A stretch of 64,000 bases of DNA. Origin: Cymodocea nodosa (taxonomy: Eukaryota; Streptophyta; Magnoliopsida; Alismatales; Cymodoceaceae). The position numbers and the translations under genes were made by a program. Shown one piece after another: positions 27,001 through 38,800 of the stretch. Each line of letters opens with the position of its first letter. Position 1 is the stretch's first letter. Location: contig CM072336.1 of the NCBI GenBank assembly GCA_036874045.1, positions 24,937,501 to 25,001,500 of the forward strand. Reading direction: 5' to 3'. Below the pieces are notes generated by a model that saw nothing but the letters and a program-made list of their open reading frames with translations, had not been told where the DNA came from and did no database searches.

Positions 27001-29805
27001 TCATTTTTACTGTATTCATGATTATCATGTAACTTCCATACTTCTCTAGTTTGTGTTCTTTTAACATTTTATTCAAGATTCTTGAATTTTGTCACTCTAT
27101 CTTCTCCTGCCTCTGTGTTGTACTTAGTTTTCTTTGAAACTTACTTTCTATATTGAACAAAATCTTTTTTTCCTTGAGAAAATGTTGATTACTGAGATGG
27201 TCTAGAAGAACCTACCCTAGAAGATCGACGATCTAATAGGAGGGAGAGTCCACTTGTCGATCAAGATTGCATTAGAATCTTATACTTTTGATGTGGGACT
27301 AATTGGTCCTTTATTCAAATAGTTCATATCGATCTCCACCACACTTTCCATATTGATGTCCCTATTGATGGCTCATTTGAGCATTTAAGCGTCTCTTTGG
27401 CCCTTAGGTCACATCTTTCGATGGGTAGACTCTTGCCCATGCAAGACCCAATTCGAATCATACTAACTTTGATATCAATTAATGCGGTTTAGGAGAACCT
27501 ATCTTAAAAGACCTGTTTGATAAGAGAATCTGCCACCTGGTTAGCCTTGCAATAAATATGATTGAAAGGGTGGGCCTACCTGATAAGGTTGCAAAAAGTG
27601 ATTCGGTTATAATGAGCTAGTCCTAAAATGCATTGGCTGTTTTGGAAGCCCTCAAGAAGGGGTAGAGTGTCAGTCTGAACTCTAAGGAGTTCCACGTTGA
27701 TGCCCAAATCTTTGCAAGTAGGCAAGTCATTGAGTAAAGCATATAGCTCAGCCAACATCGCACTGGTATTTCTATAAGTTTTGTGAAAAGTAGCTAGCGC
27801 ATCTCTATTGGCATCACAGATGATACCCCCTCCCACAACAAAGCCATCTATTTTGTGAAGGTTTTCCCCAAACAATCCATTGAATCTTTGAAACCTTGGT
27901 ATCAAGATTTCAAAAGCCCAGACATTGAAACATTAGCAGGTCTTCTCGGTGACAATTCAAACTAGTGAACATTTTAGTGAAATTGTCCAGGGCAACTTCC
28001 ACTTCAGCTCTAATGTTTCCAAAGGAACCCCTACCATTCTCATACACCACTAAGCATCTTTTTTTCTAGTATTCTCATAGGATATTATCCACAAAAAACC
28101 TCATAATATTACTAGTAAGGGTCTTTCTATTCCTGAAAAGAGAGGAGTGAACAAAGCATCTCCAATCAAGCTGATTTTGGAGGCAAAGACCTAATTTCTT
28201 GCTAACCTGGATTTTGCACATAATAGGCCATTCACCCTCAAGGCACAGGTGGTGATCCGAGTCTTTTTGGTGCTGAATTTTGCAGCATTTGCAGCATGAG
28301 GCCAAATGAAAACCCCTCCTCTTGGCATTGATCTCGGTTAAAAGGATAGAGTGAAAAAATTTTGAAAGGAAGATGGAAATTTTAGTAGATATAAACTTGT
28401 TCCATAAGCTTCTATTCCAGCAAACAAGTTCTTCTTTCCTCTTGGTGGCTTTCCAAGAAAATTTGACTATAAGATTTCCATCCAAGGTCCAATTCCAACT
28501 GAAGTTGTCCTCTGTATCGCCAATAAGGCGAAGATTATTGTGAATCTCATAGATGATGCAATTGGGGAGGTGGATGCAATCCAAAACACTAGAATTTGAG
28601 GCGACTTAAGCAACTGTCAGATACTCAAAGCCAACCATAGTCTCTCCAAAAATTGATGTTGCCTTTTTTGCCAAGCCACCTTGCTGATCTGGCAATCTGA
28701 TTCCAAGCGGATTGTAGGGACTTCCATTTGGCTGGCTCATATCTGATTTGCTTATGGAACAGAAGACCATACTTAGCTAAGGTGGCATCAACCCAAAGAG
28801 ATTTCTTATTTAATAGTCTTTAAGCCGTCTTCATTCTAAGGGCAAACATGAGCTCCTTAAAGTCTCGGATGCCTAAGCCACTTTCCTTCAAATGTTTAGT
28901 GATGGTAGTCCATCTAGTCTAATGAGTTTTGCCCTAAACCTTAAATTCTAATAGGATCAGTTCCCTCACTTGAAGTTGAACAACTTTGCTCATCAGCAAG
29001 AGCTATAGAGTTGAAGTTAGTTCCTGAAGTCAGGAGAAAAGGGTTGGAGGCACCATGATCAATAATTCACAAATTATCGAAAGTAGCATGTAAGGCCCAT
29101 GTACCTGTGGTGATCACATGTGCAATGATAGTAGTGGAGGTTTGTTGCACTCTGAGAAAGAGAAATTCATTGTAGTTGGCTTGAGATATACTGACTATGC
29201 ATCATGATGCCTGATTGTTAAATGTAGAAGAGCTGTTAGACGTGGCAACATATCAAAAGTAGCATGTAAGGCCCACGTACCTGAGGTGATCACATGTGCA
29301 ATGGTAGTAGTGGAGGTTGCTGCACTCTGAGAAAGAGAAATTCGTTGTAGTTGGCTTGAGATATACTATGCATCATGAGGCCTGATTATTAAACGTAGAA
29401 GGGCTAGGTGCATTTACACCTACTACCAAGTACTGACTCCTATAAGAACTCTGGAATTAACTGTATTTGGGCGGGAGTAGAACCAGGATGGGTGACCACT
29501 TGGGAAGTTCTCGTGCAGTGCTTATGGGCAGTAGTGTTGGCTCTGCTCAAGCATTGGCAAGCTGTAGCTATGTGCACCACTTACCAAAGTAGGCCTAGCA
29601 AGGCCTCCTACAAGCTTTCGTCTCCTTGGATACTTCTAGTGTATACCAGACCATTTGAGTGTCTATTGAGACTTACATGTTATCACCTCCATGGATACTC
29701 TTGGTGTATACTAGGCTATTTGAGTGTCCATGAAGGTTCACTTTCTATCACCTTTAAGGATACTCTTGGTGTTCACCAGAATGTTTGAGTGTCTAAGGAG
29801 GACTC

Positions 29806-29837
<32 letters not shown>

Positions 29838-32800
29838 AAGGGATGTTAGACGTGGCAACATGAGCTACAAACAGTGAACGAGTATACTTGTCCTAACATC
29901 TATTGAAGGTTTTTTTTTTTTTCACCTAGAATGTTCACAAGGAGGATGATTACAACCACCTATCTTCCTATGTCCATGATCGAAAGGTTGCCCTTGGCTT
30001 ACACAACCAGCAAAAGAAACCAAGGTGGACGAATTGGTAGTAGTCGCAGTAGAGGATTGGGTCAATATCCATAGAACCCTAGAAAATGTGGATTGAAGAG
30101 ATGGAATAGACTCTGCACCAAAATCTAATCTTTGATTTGTGTTGCCAGTTCTAGATTCAAACCAACAATGAAGATTGCCATTGCCGGTTCTTCATGGTAA
30201 CGCTTTATGGTTGAAATATTAGCAACAAAAGGTTGATAAACTTCAAGGTCATTAAGAAGCACCCAGAGACTACTAGTAGTCATGCACTGTATGACTAGCT
30301 TAGCGATGACTGAATAGTTGTTCATAAACTTCATAAATCCTAGATATGTTTTGCTCATTATCATATGTTGCATGGAGGGTTTCCCAAATCCTTTTTGCCA
30401 GATGAATGTAAGAGATGGTCTAAATAATGTTTTCTTCAATGTTATTAATGATCCAAGAGATAATGACACAATTGATGATGTACTCACTGTAGGTCATAAC
30501 TTTAAGGTCTGGTAGGTTGTCTAGGATGTAATGCTCATGCATATGGACCACTAGGAAGGTCTTAAATGCACTAGACCATAGGAGATGGTTGGAACCATTG
30601 AACTTAACTTTGATGGCTATCAATTTTATTTCCAAGGATCCTTTGAAGGCTCCATCAGACTGAACAGGAGTCATTGATGACATTATTAGAAGACTGACAA
30701 CAATAGAGCAGAAAAAACAGGAAGGGAGTGAAGGGAATGCCGATGGATAGAGATGTTGGCAAGTTTAACACCTACGCTTTGGTACCATGTTAGGGTGTAA
30801 CTTGTTTCATTAACTGAATGGAAAGGGAATATACAAAGGTTATTACCCTAAACACACCACAATTACAATAATGCCCCTAATACATTTCATATTTCCTAAC
30901 AATACTAATTTTTTTGCAAATGGTCATGTTTTACAGTCCAACATTCTTAGTCATTTATCTTTAGTTAAATTACATAAATTTAAATCCTTTTCCACAATTC
31001 TTAACCAAGTGGTTTTAGGCTTGTTGCTATATTTAGTTTCTTCTGTATTATAATTAATTCCTCTCTTGACTAGTGTATCTCTATTAATGTTATGATCAAA
31101 ATACATAAGTTGATTTTCTCTTATCTTCAATTAGTGCATCTTCCACTCTATTTCTAATAAATCATTTTTTAGCTTATTCCTTATAGTATTATCATTCATT
31201 CATTTAAGAATGGACATTTTAGAAATACTAACTTTACATTAAGTCATACTTTGCAGCCTGGTATTCTAAGTTATAAAGTATAGCTAGGTAAATAGCAGTT
31301 TTATAGATTTTTTTTTTTTAAATTTTAAAGGTATCATTCTATCACATAACATTGTAGAAGTACTCCTCCACTTTATCCTTCCTTTATCCAAAGTATAGGT
31401 AGCTAACTAGGGCCTGGGGATTAACTTTTGGTAGTCACTCTTGGCTTTGAGATCACCTATATAAGATGGAATCATTCTCTATAATAACTTAATAAGTATT
31501 GGTAGATTAAGTGCAAGCTACTTGTTATCAAGGACTGCAAATTGGCTACTGTTAAAAACCCTGCCAATAGCATATCTTCTTAGTTTTTTGTTGACCTAGC
31601 TTTGGATGGCAAAGGCACAAAAATTGTATGAATTGTTGACAGAAAAATGCATGCAAAAGAAGGAACAACATTCTGAAAGAAACTTTTATGAGGTAAAAGA
31701 GTATTTTTTATTTATTAACAAATATTATAATGATATTTTTAGGATCCTCTAGTTGCCTACTGTTATATAAGAAAAGAGAAGAAGAGATGGAGCAAACACA
31801 CAATACATTGGATTTATGTAGTTCCCCTTTTGGGTACGTCCACGGGATGAGAGAGTTTTGGAGTTTTCACTATCTAGGAGAAGGAATACAAAAGATGGGC
31901 TTAAAAGAAATGCCCAAGACCTATAAGCTTATATAGCTTAGAAGGTCATGATTGAAGGACCAAAATACCCTTATACATCTTATAACAAATTAAAGACACA
32001 TTTTAGCAATCTCTACTTTATCTTAAATACACTCTCTATTTGCAACAGAACTTCCCATCCAAAAGACTTATGAGGGTCAGGCATAGGCATAGACATTGAG
32101 CAAGTCCAGATAATGCTTGAACTTGTTTTCAATAACTCCCTTGGTAAACATGTTAGCTGGATTTTCTTTAGTGTTGATCTTTAAAACTTTGATTCTGTTT
32201 TTTGACTGAAAAAAGTGATACTTGACATCAATATATTTCGTATGATCATGAAATACATTATCCTTTGCCAAACAAATGACACTAAGATTGCTTTTTGATG
32301 ATGTAAACCAAAATCTGCTAGCAATCTTTTGAGTCAAATCCCTTCCTTTACAGCTTCTGTCATAGTCATATATTCAACCTCTGTAGTAGACGAGGATATA
32401 GTTGGCTGAAGCGTTGATTTACAACTAACAACATAATCTGCAATTGTGAAAACATATTCAGTCAAATATCTTCTTTGATCAATATCTCCTGTAAAATCTG
32501 AACCAGAATATCCAACCATAGTGCAACTATTCTTCATGCCATAGATTAAGCCTATATTTGTTGTTCCCCTCAAATATCTGAAAATCCGTTTCACAACTTG
32601 TCAGTGATCCTTTCCAAGATTGGCCATAAATCTACTAACCATACTAAGTGGATAAATTAGATCTAATTTAGTGCACACCATAACATACATTAGACTTTCA
32701 ACAGCTTGTAAGTATGAAACATGCTTCATATAGTCTTTCTTGGATTGAGACTGTGGCACCATAGCAAAAGATAGGTGCAGATTCCTATCATAAGGAGTGC

Positions 32801-35800
32801 TAATGGTTTTGTTAGAAGCTATTCCAAACTTACAAAATATTCTCTATGTAGTTGCTCTGATGGAGAAATAATTTCTCAACAACTCTGTCTCGGTGTATTT
32901 CCATCCCAAGAATTTTTCCAACTGCTCCTAGATCTTTCATATCAAACTTTGACTTCAAAGTTTCCTTTAGTTCCTTTATCACATGTACATATTGAGCTAC
33001 TATCAAGATGTCATTAACATATAACAAAAGATAGATGTGTGTATCATCATTTAGCTTTTTAATATACACACATGAGTCATAGGAACTACGGGTAAAACCA
33101 ACTCTGGTAATAAATGTGTCAAACCTTTTGTATCACTATCTTAGGGATTGTTTAAGTCTATACAAGGACTTCTTTAGCTTACACACTAAGTCTGATTTTC
33201 CCTTCTCTTTAAAGTCAATTGGCTGATCCATCTATATTTCTTCATCAAGTTCACTATGCAAGAAGATTGTCTTCACATTTAATTGTTCTAACTCTAGGTT
33301 CTTTGCTGCAACCATTGCCAAAAGAACTCTGATGGATGAGTGTCTAACAATAGGTACAAAGACCTCATTAAAATCTATACCTTCTTTTTGAGAGTATTCT
33401 TTTGCCACAAGTTTGGCCTTGTACCTAACTCCTTGGATCCTTTGTGTTCCAACCTTCTTCTTGAACACCCATTTGCAACCAACATTATTTCTTCCTGGAG
33501 GGTACTTCACCAAATCTCATGTTTGATTTTTTTTGAAGAGATTGGAACTCTTCCTACATGGTTGTCACCTAGTGAGCAACATCTGAACTCTTCAAGGCAG
33601 CCTCATAGTTGGTAGGATTTGCATCTTCCTGCACCTCATTTACCACCTGTAGAGCATAGGCGATCATATTGCTATATCCATACCTCTGAAGAGGTTGGAC
33701 GTCCCTTCTAGGACAATTTCTAGTAACACATCTCTGCTCAGCTTCTTTCACGTCAAGTACCTCTTGATGATTAACTACTTCTAAAAGTTGACTTGTGCTT
33801 ATACTAGGCTATCCTCTATCAATTGGTTGTTGTATCTCAAACTTCACCTGTTCTAGAGCACTAGGTGTCTCTAAACCTTCAACTTCATACTTTCTCAACA
33901 TGAGATGCTTCTCATTAAATGTGACATCTCAACTATATATCACTTTCTTAAATGATGTGTCAAAGATTCTATACCCCTTTACTCCAATCCCATTGCCAAC
34001 AAAATGTATTTCTTTACTCTTGGCTCTAACTTATCATTGTGAACATGATAATAGATAGGACATTCAAATATCTTGAGCTTAGAGTAATTTGCAACCTGCC
34101 CAGACCAAACCTCATAAGGGATTTTGTCCCTAATGAGACTAGATGGTGATTTGTTAATTAAATAAGAGAGCATGAGAAAACTCTTGTTTAAACTAGCATG
34201 ATTCAAGCTCTCTTAAGGAGGGTTCGGTTGAGGCGTTCAACCACTCTATTTTGCTGTGGAGTATCTGTAACTGTATGATGCCTAGTTATACCAGCATCCT
34301 TACAAAACTCATCAAATTCAGCAAAGCAAAATTCTAAACTATTATCTGTTCTAAGATATTTTACTTTTCTATCAATCTGATTTTCAACCATGGCTTTCCA
34401 CAACTTGAAGTTCTTAAAGGCTTCATTTTTGTGCTTCATAATGAAGACCTAATTCATACAAGAAAAATCAACAATTGATAGAAAATACCTTGAACCTGCA
34501 AGTAAGAGCTGTTGGGATAGACCCCAATAGTTAGCATGGACATAATCTAGAGTTCTTCTGGTGGTGTGTTTTCCTTTCTCAAATTGTTAAGTATTTGCAT
34601 CCCCCTCTATCCTAAATGTCCTATCCTGGAATGCCAAATTGCAAAGATAGATTGTTGATCATCATTTGTAGCTGTGGCAGCTGAACCAATAATAGGAGTA
34701 CCTTGAAGGATGTACAAAGGTCCATCTTTGACTCCTTTCATCATGACCATTGAGACTTTTAGGATTTGGAGCTTTCCTCCTCCACTTGTATACTTGAATT
34801 TATTTGAATCAAGAGCCATCAGAGAGATTAGGCTTTTGTCCAACTTGGGCATATGCCAAACATTCTCAAGTATCTTCATTGTACCATCTTGCATCTTGAA
34901 TTTTATAGAACCAATACCAACTTTGTTGCAAACATCATTGTTTGCCAGGGTCACCTATCCACCATCCAACTGCTCATAGGTGTAAAAATACTCTTGGTTG
35001 GGAGTTATGTGGTGTGATGTGTTAGAGTCCATGATCCATGCCTGATCTGAATATGCACTACATGAAACTGTCAGTGAGAAGTTGCTTTGATGCTGAATCT
35101 TTCTTTTCTGCCATGGCTGCACTTCCCTTGGATTTCAATTTTAAGCAGTTGGCCTTTCAATGTCCTTTTTCTTTACAATAATTGCAAGTGCCCTTAGAGT
35201 ACTTTCTTTTGGACTTACTTCTGCCTCTGTCCTTATTGTCTTTCTTGTTTTGACATCCCTTAGACTCTACATGATGCACTGACAAGCCAGAACCACCTAC
35301 ATCACTGCTACCATGAGTCACCATATGTCTCAATTCTCTAGAATGAAGGTTTCTCTCCTCCTCTAGAGTGATGGTATCTCTACCCACCACAAAAGATTAC
35401 ATAAAGTTTTCAAAAGAGAGAGGAAGTGATACCAACAAGATGAGGGTGACATCCTCATCCTCCACTGTGACATCAATATTCCTCAACTCCATGAGGATGG
35501 TGTTGAGTTGATCTAAATGTTGTTTTAATGGTATCCCCTCATTCATTCTTAAAGAAAACAACCTTTGCTTCATGTGCAACTTGTTGGTGAGGGACTTTGC
35601 CATATAAAGGGTCTTCAACTTATTCCAAAGACTAGAAGTAGTTGTTTTATCTGCAACCTCAATTATTACCTCATCAGATAAACAAAGTAGTATTGTGGAG
35701 TGAGCCTTCTTTTCTTGTGCTTTAAAATCTGTAGATTTTCTATCAACCAATAACTCCTTATTTAGGAGAGTCCAAATACCTTGTTGCTTTAACAGAACTC

Positions 35801-38800
35801 TTATTTTAATTTACCAAAGACTGAAACTATTCTTTTCATTAAATTTCTCTACTTTCAAAGCCGGCGAAGCCATAGAAAGAAACAATTCTGAAATCTCCTA
35901 ACAAATAATTGTCAAATACAAATAACTCTCCAAAAATTGACCAAAAAGTCACAAACAGATTGTCCAATAGAAACTATAGCAAAACTTCTTTGCCAATGCC
36001 AAAACAATAACAAACTGTGCCCTAAACTGCTTGCAAATTCAAAAGTTTTGGTGGAAGAAAATCTTATCACCCGAAACTCAATTGAGGGACGTTCGGAGGG
36101 GAAGAAACAATAGTTGTAGTGCTGTTTCCTTCACTTCAAAGCTGCAAACAGCAGCAACTAGGGCTCAAAAATGAGCCCCAAGAATAGTTCTTCCATAAAT
36201 GGAAGACCTCAAATTGGTAGTAAACAGATGAACTTCCGGTGGGGACGCGAGTTGACAAGATATGCGGCTGGGGCACAACAGGTTTGACGCTACAACAACT
36301 GATAGACGGACAGGGGCTAGGCGAATACATCCAATGAACCATGACCTCCTCCTTTACGTAGACGGCTTCTAGGAAGACTCCTTACTCGCAGATTGGGTTT
36401 TCACCCACGGACGGCTTCCGGACAAGGCTTCACGCCTCTTGTGTGCAGATGACTTTTGAACGAGGCTTCGTGCCTCCTATGTGTGGACGACTTCTAGATG
36501 AGGCTTCACGCCTCCTACATGTAGACGACTTCCAGACGAGGAAACCTTCAGGAAGAGCGTGGACGAGTGGTTCGCCTCCCTAGACCTCAACAACGATGGG
36601 GTCTTGATGAGGGTAGAGCTATGCAAGGCCTTTGAGACGTTTCGCTTGGTGGAGAATCGGTAAACGGCTTGCACCCACAAGTCTCCTCTTTTTCTCTCAA
36701 ACCTTAAACTCTGATACCAATTTGTTATACAAGAAGAGAGAAGAAGAGATGGAGCAAACACACAATACATTGGATTTACATGGTTCCCTTTTTGGGTATG
36801 TCCACGAGATGGGAGAGTTTTGGGGTTTTCACTATCTAGGAGAAGGAATACAAAAGAAGGGCTTAAAACAAATGTCCAAGACCCATAAGCTTATATAGCT
36901 TAGAGGGTCATGACCAAAGGAACAAAATGCCCTTATACATCTTATAATAAATTCAAGACACATTTCAACACCTACCTTAATAATATGTCCTAAATAATAC
37001 ATATATTCTCCTAGGATAATGTTAAATTTTGTTATGTAGTAATACTAGTATGTCTTCTTTATTTAATATATAATTATATATTCCTTGAAAAATTATATTT
37101 AAGTTTTTTTCTTGGAAAAAACCTGCCTTATAAATATATAATAAAATATCTAATAGAATATCTGTTTAATCAAAGATGGCATGGTAGGCCTCCAAGGTGT
37201 GATCCAATCATGCTTGAGTGCTTTGGTGGTGTCTAGGTGTTCGCCTTAATAGCCATAAATTAGAAAATTTTAGATGTGCACTAATTACATCAGGCACTTA
37301 AATAAAATAAATGAATACACATGATAACTTTAAATAACAATAGACTTTCATGTATGTGGTGGTGGTAGACATGAATAGGTGTAGATGATAGCAGTTGTTG
37401 CTATAGCTCAAGTAGCAGCAACATGCAGGTAAAAGCATGGAATCATGTATCCTGTTATTTATGTTGAAAGAAATAACATAGATGATATTGTGTTATTTAT
37501 TTTTTTTCTTTTTAATGGTACTTATTGAATAGAAAATTTTTATTGAGATTTTCTTGGTAATGTCAAATACATTACATATTTTTTAGATTATTAATTCAAA
37601 TCTGAGGTACTTTATTAGGGAATGAACATTTTTATTTGACATATAATAAATGAATTAGAAAACAAGTAATTGTGATTATACCAATGTTTTTGAGGCAGTC
37701 GTCTATGGCAACTAGGCAAGGGGTTTTTTCATCCTCTCGCCTTGTTAACTGTTCTAGTGATGTCCTTCAATTGGGCAATATCAAGTGCTTGCCATTTTGT
37801 TGTCTTGGTGCCTCTCATCTCTAGTTCAAGTGGTCTCCTCGTTGAAGGCAAGCAAATGGGTAATTTGACTTGATTAAAACGGAAAAAATTAGTGAGACTT
37901 CACAAGTGTTGTGTCTCATGACTTGTGAGTGTCACCAATGGCTAGCCCTAACTCATCAGCAACTCCTCAACGATCTTCCCTACCACATTCTCTTCTCCTC
38001 AGCTTTCCTCCTCTGACTTCTGCTTCCTCTTGTTCTAGTGACATCCATCCTCCCTATAGGCAACTCTTAGTGAGATCTTGCCTCCTTTCTATTTTTTTCT
38101 GATTTTGATGAGAAATTCAGCCGATTTGTTTCCTTTTTCTAGTAATTATCTTGCCATATTTTGCTTGAATAACCATTTTAATGGAGATATTGCTTTGATG
38201 GAGTTGATGAAATGATTTTTATTGCTCTTTTATTGATTTATAATATTACATTAATAGTTAAATTGATCGTAAGACTAGGAGTTCAAGACTTACCTTACAT
38301 ATGTTGTAGACTTGTATTGCCTTTTATATGTTTTAAAACTTGAAATAGTACAACAATTGGTTCTACCATAATAATTAATGTTGTAAATTATTTTCTTAAA
38401 ATTAATAATTTATTGTTGCCTTGCTTCAATTAAGCTCCTATCTTATTGTCTCCTTTTGCCTTAGATGATTTGAGGTCATCGCCTTAGTATTGTCATTTGC
38501 CTTGATAGCATTGGATTATAATAAACTTTTTAATAATATGTTTTGACTAAAGGTCATTTTGGAGATATCACACAAAATGCAAGTTCCATTTGGGGGATGG
38601 AGGAGGATGTTTAATAAAGTAGATTAGCATATACCGGTGCTAGCTGAAGAATTCTTAAATGTGCCCTTTGTAAATTGTGTATTTTCTAGGGACCTTTTGC
38701 TCGTTTGCACTGGTACCAAAGACTATACTTTGACAAAGGAAGATATTGGATGGCGGATGGTTTTTGCATTCATACCCACTAACTTTGAAGGTAGCAGTGT

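Larger units (their letters stand above)
29081..29870 (-). repeat. 176-bp tandem duplication within Copia B, second copy split by a SINE
   Basis: Unit 1 is 29081-29256; unit 2 starts at 29257 with the same AAGTAGCATGTAAGGCCCA and runs to 29405, then resumes at 29845 (GTTAGACGTGGCAACAT). Unit 1 has the uninterrupted sequence at 29220-29250, so it serves as an empty-site reference. Confidence 0.88.
28971..30787 (-). mobile_element. Partial Copia element B (gag and protease), antisense
   Basis: Its 5' LTR and primer site lie at the right end. Gag reads leftward from about 30683 (ending near 30125). Gag pieces include [20 protein letters not shown] and [19 protein letters not shown], both typical of Copia gag. 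Protease follows near 29060-29075 (IIDHGAS for IIDSGAS) and an ALADE stretch near 28990. Everything downstream (integrase, RT, 3' LTR) is missing and an L1 fragment abuts at about 28970. A 176-bp piece of it is tandemly duplicated and hit by a SINE. Confidence 0.85.
31761..36970 (-). mobile_element. Copia element C, complete ends, antisense, 5.2 kb
   Basis: Two 248-bp LTRs, a primer site and a CCTAC duplication define it. Reading right to left: gag (about 35750-35157, ending in a CNYCKEKGH zinc knuckle), protease near 35030 ([10 protein letters not shown], where the canonical DSGAS is altered), integrase (34950-33980, with [20 protein letters not shown] at about 34220-34280), RT (about 33513-32830, [11 protein letters not shown] where YVDD reads YVND), and RNase H (32594-32077, ending [12 protein letters not shown]). 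Stops separate these blocks. The leader between 5' LTR and gag contains a 38-bp tandem array and an EF-hand gene fragment. Confidence 0.94.

Noticed and set aside
29406..29523. A functional 5S rRNA gene
   Set aside because: It is diverged, single, fused to a SINE tail and bordered by insertion duplications; 5S genes come in tandem arrays with a T-run terminator.
24724..29829. Cassandra TRIM LTRs as the explanation for the 5S-like sequences
   Set aside because: The copies end in poly(A) and have 23-bp and 15-bp duplications instead of TG...CA ends and 5-bp duplications. I keep it as the main alternative, to be tested by a genome-wide alignment.
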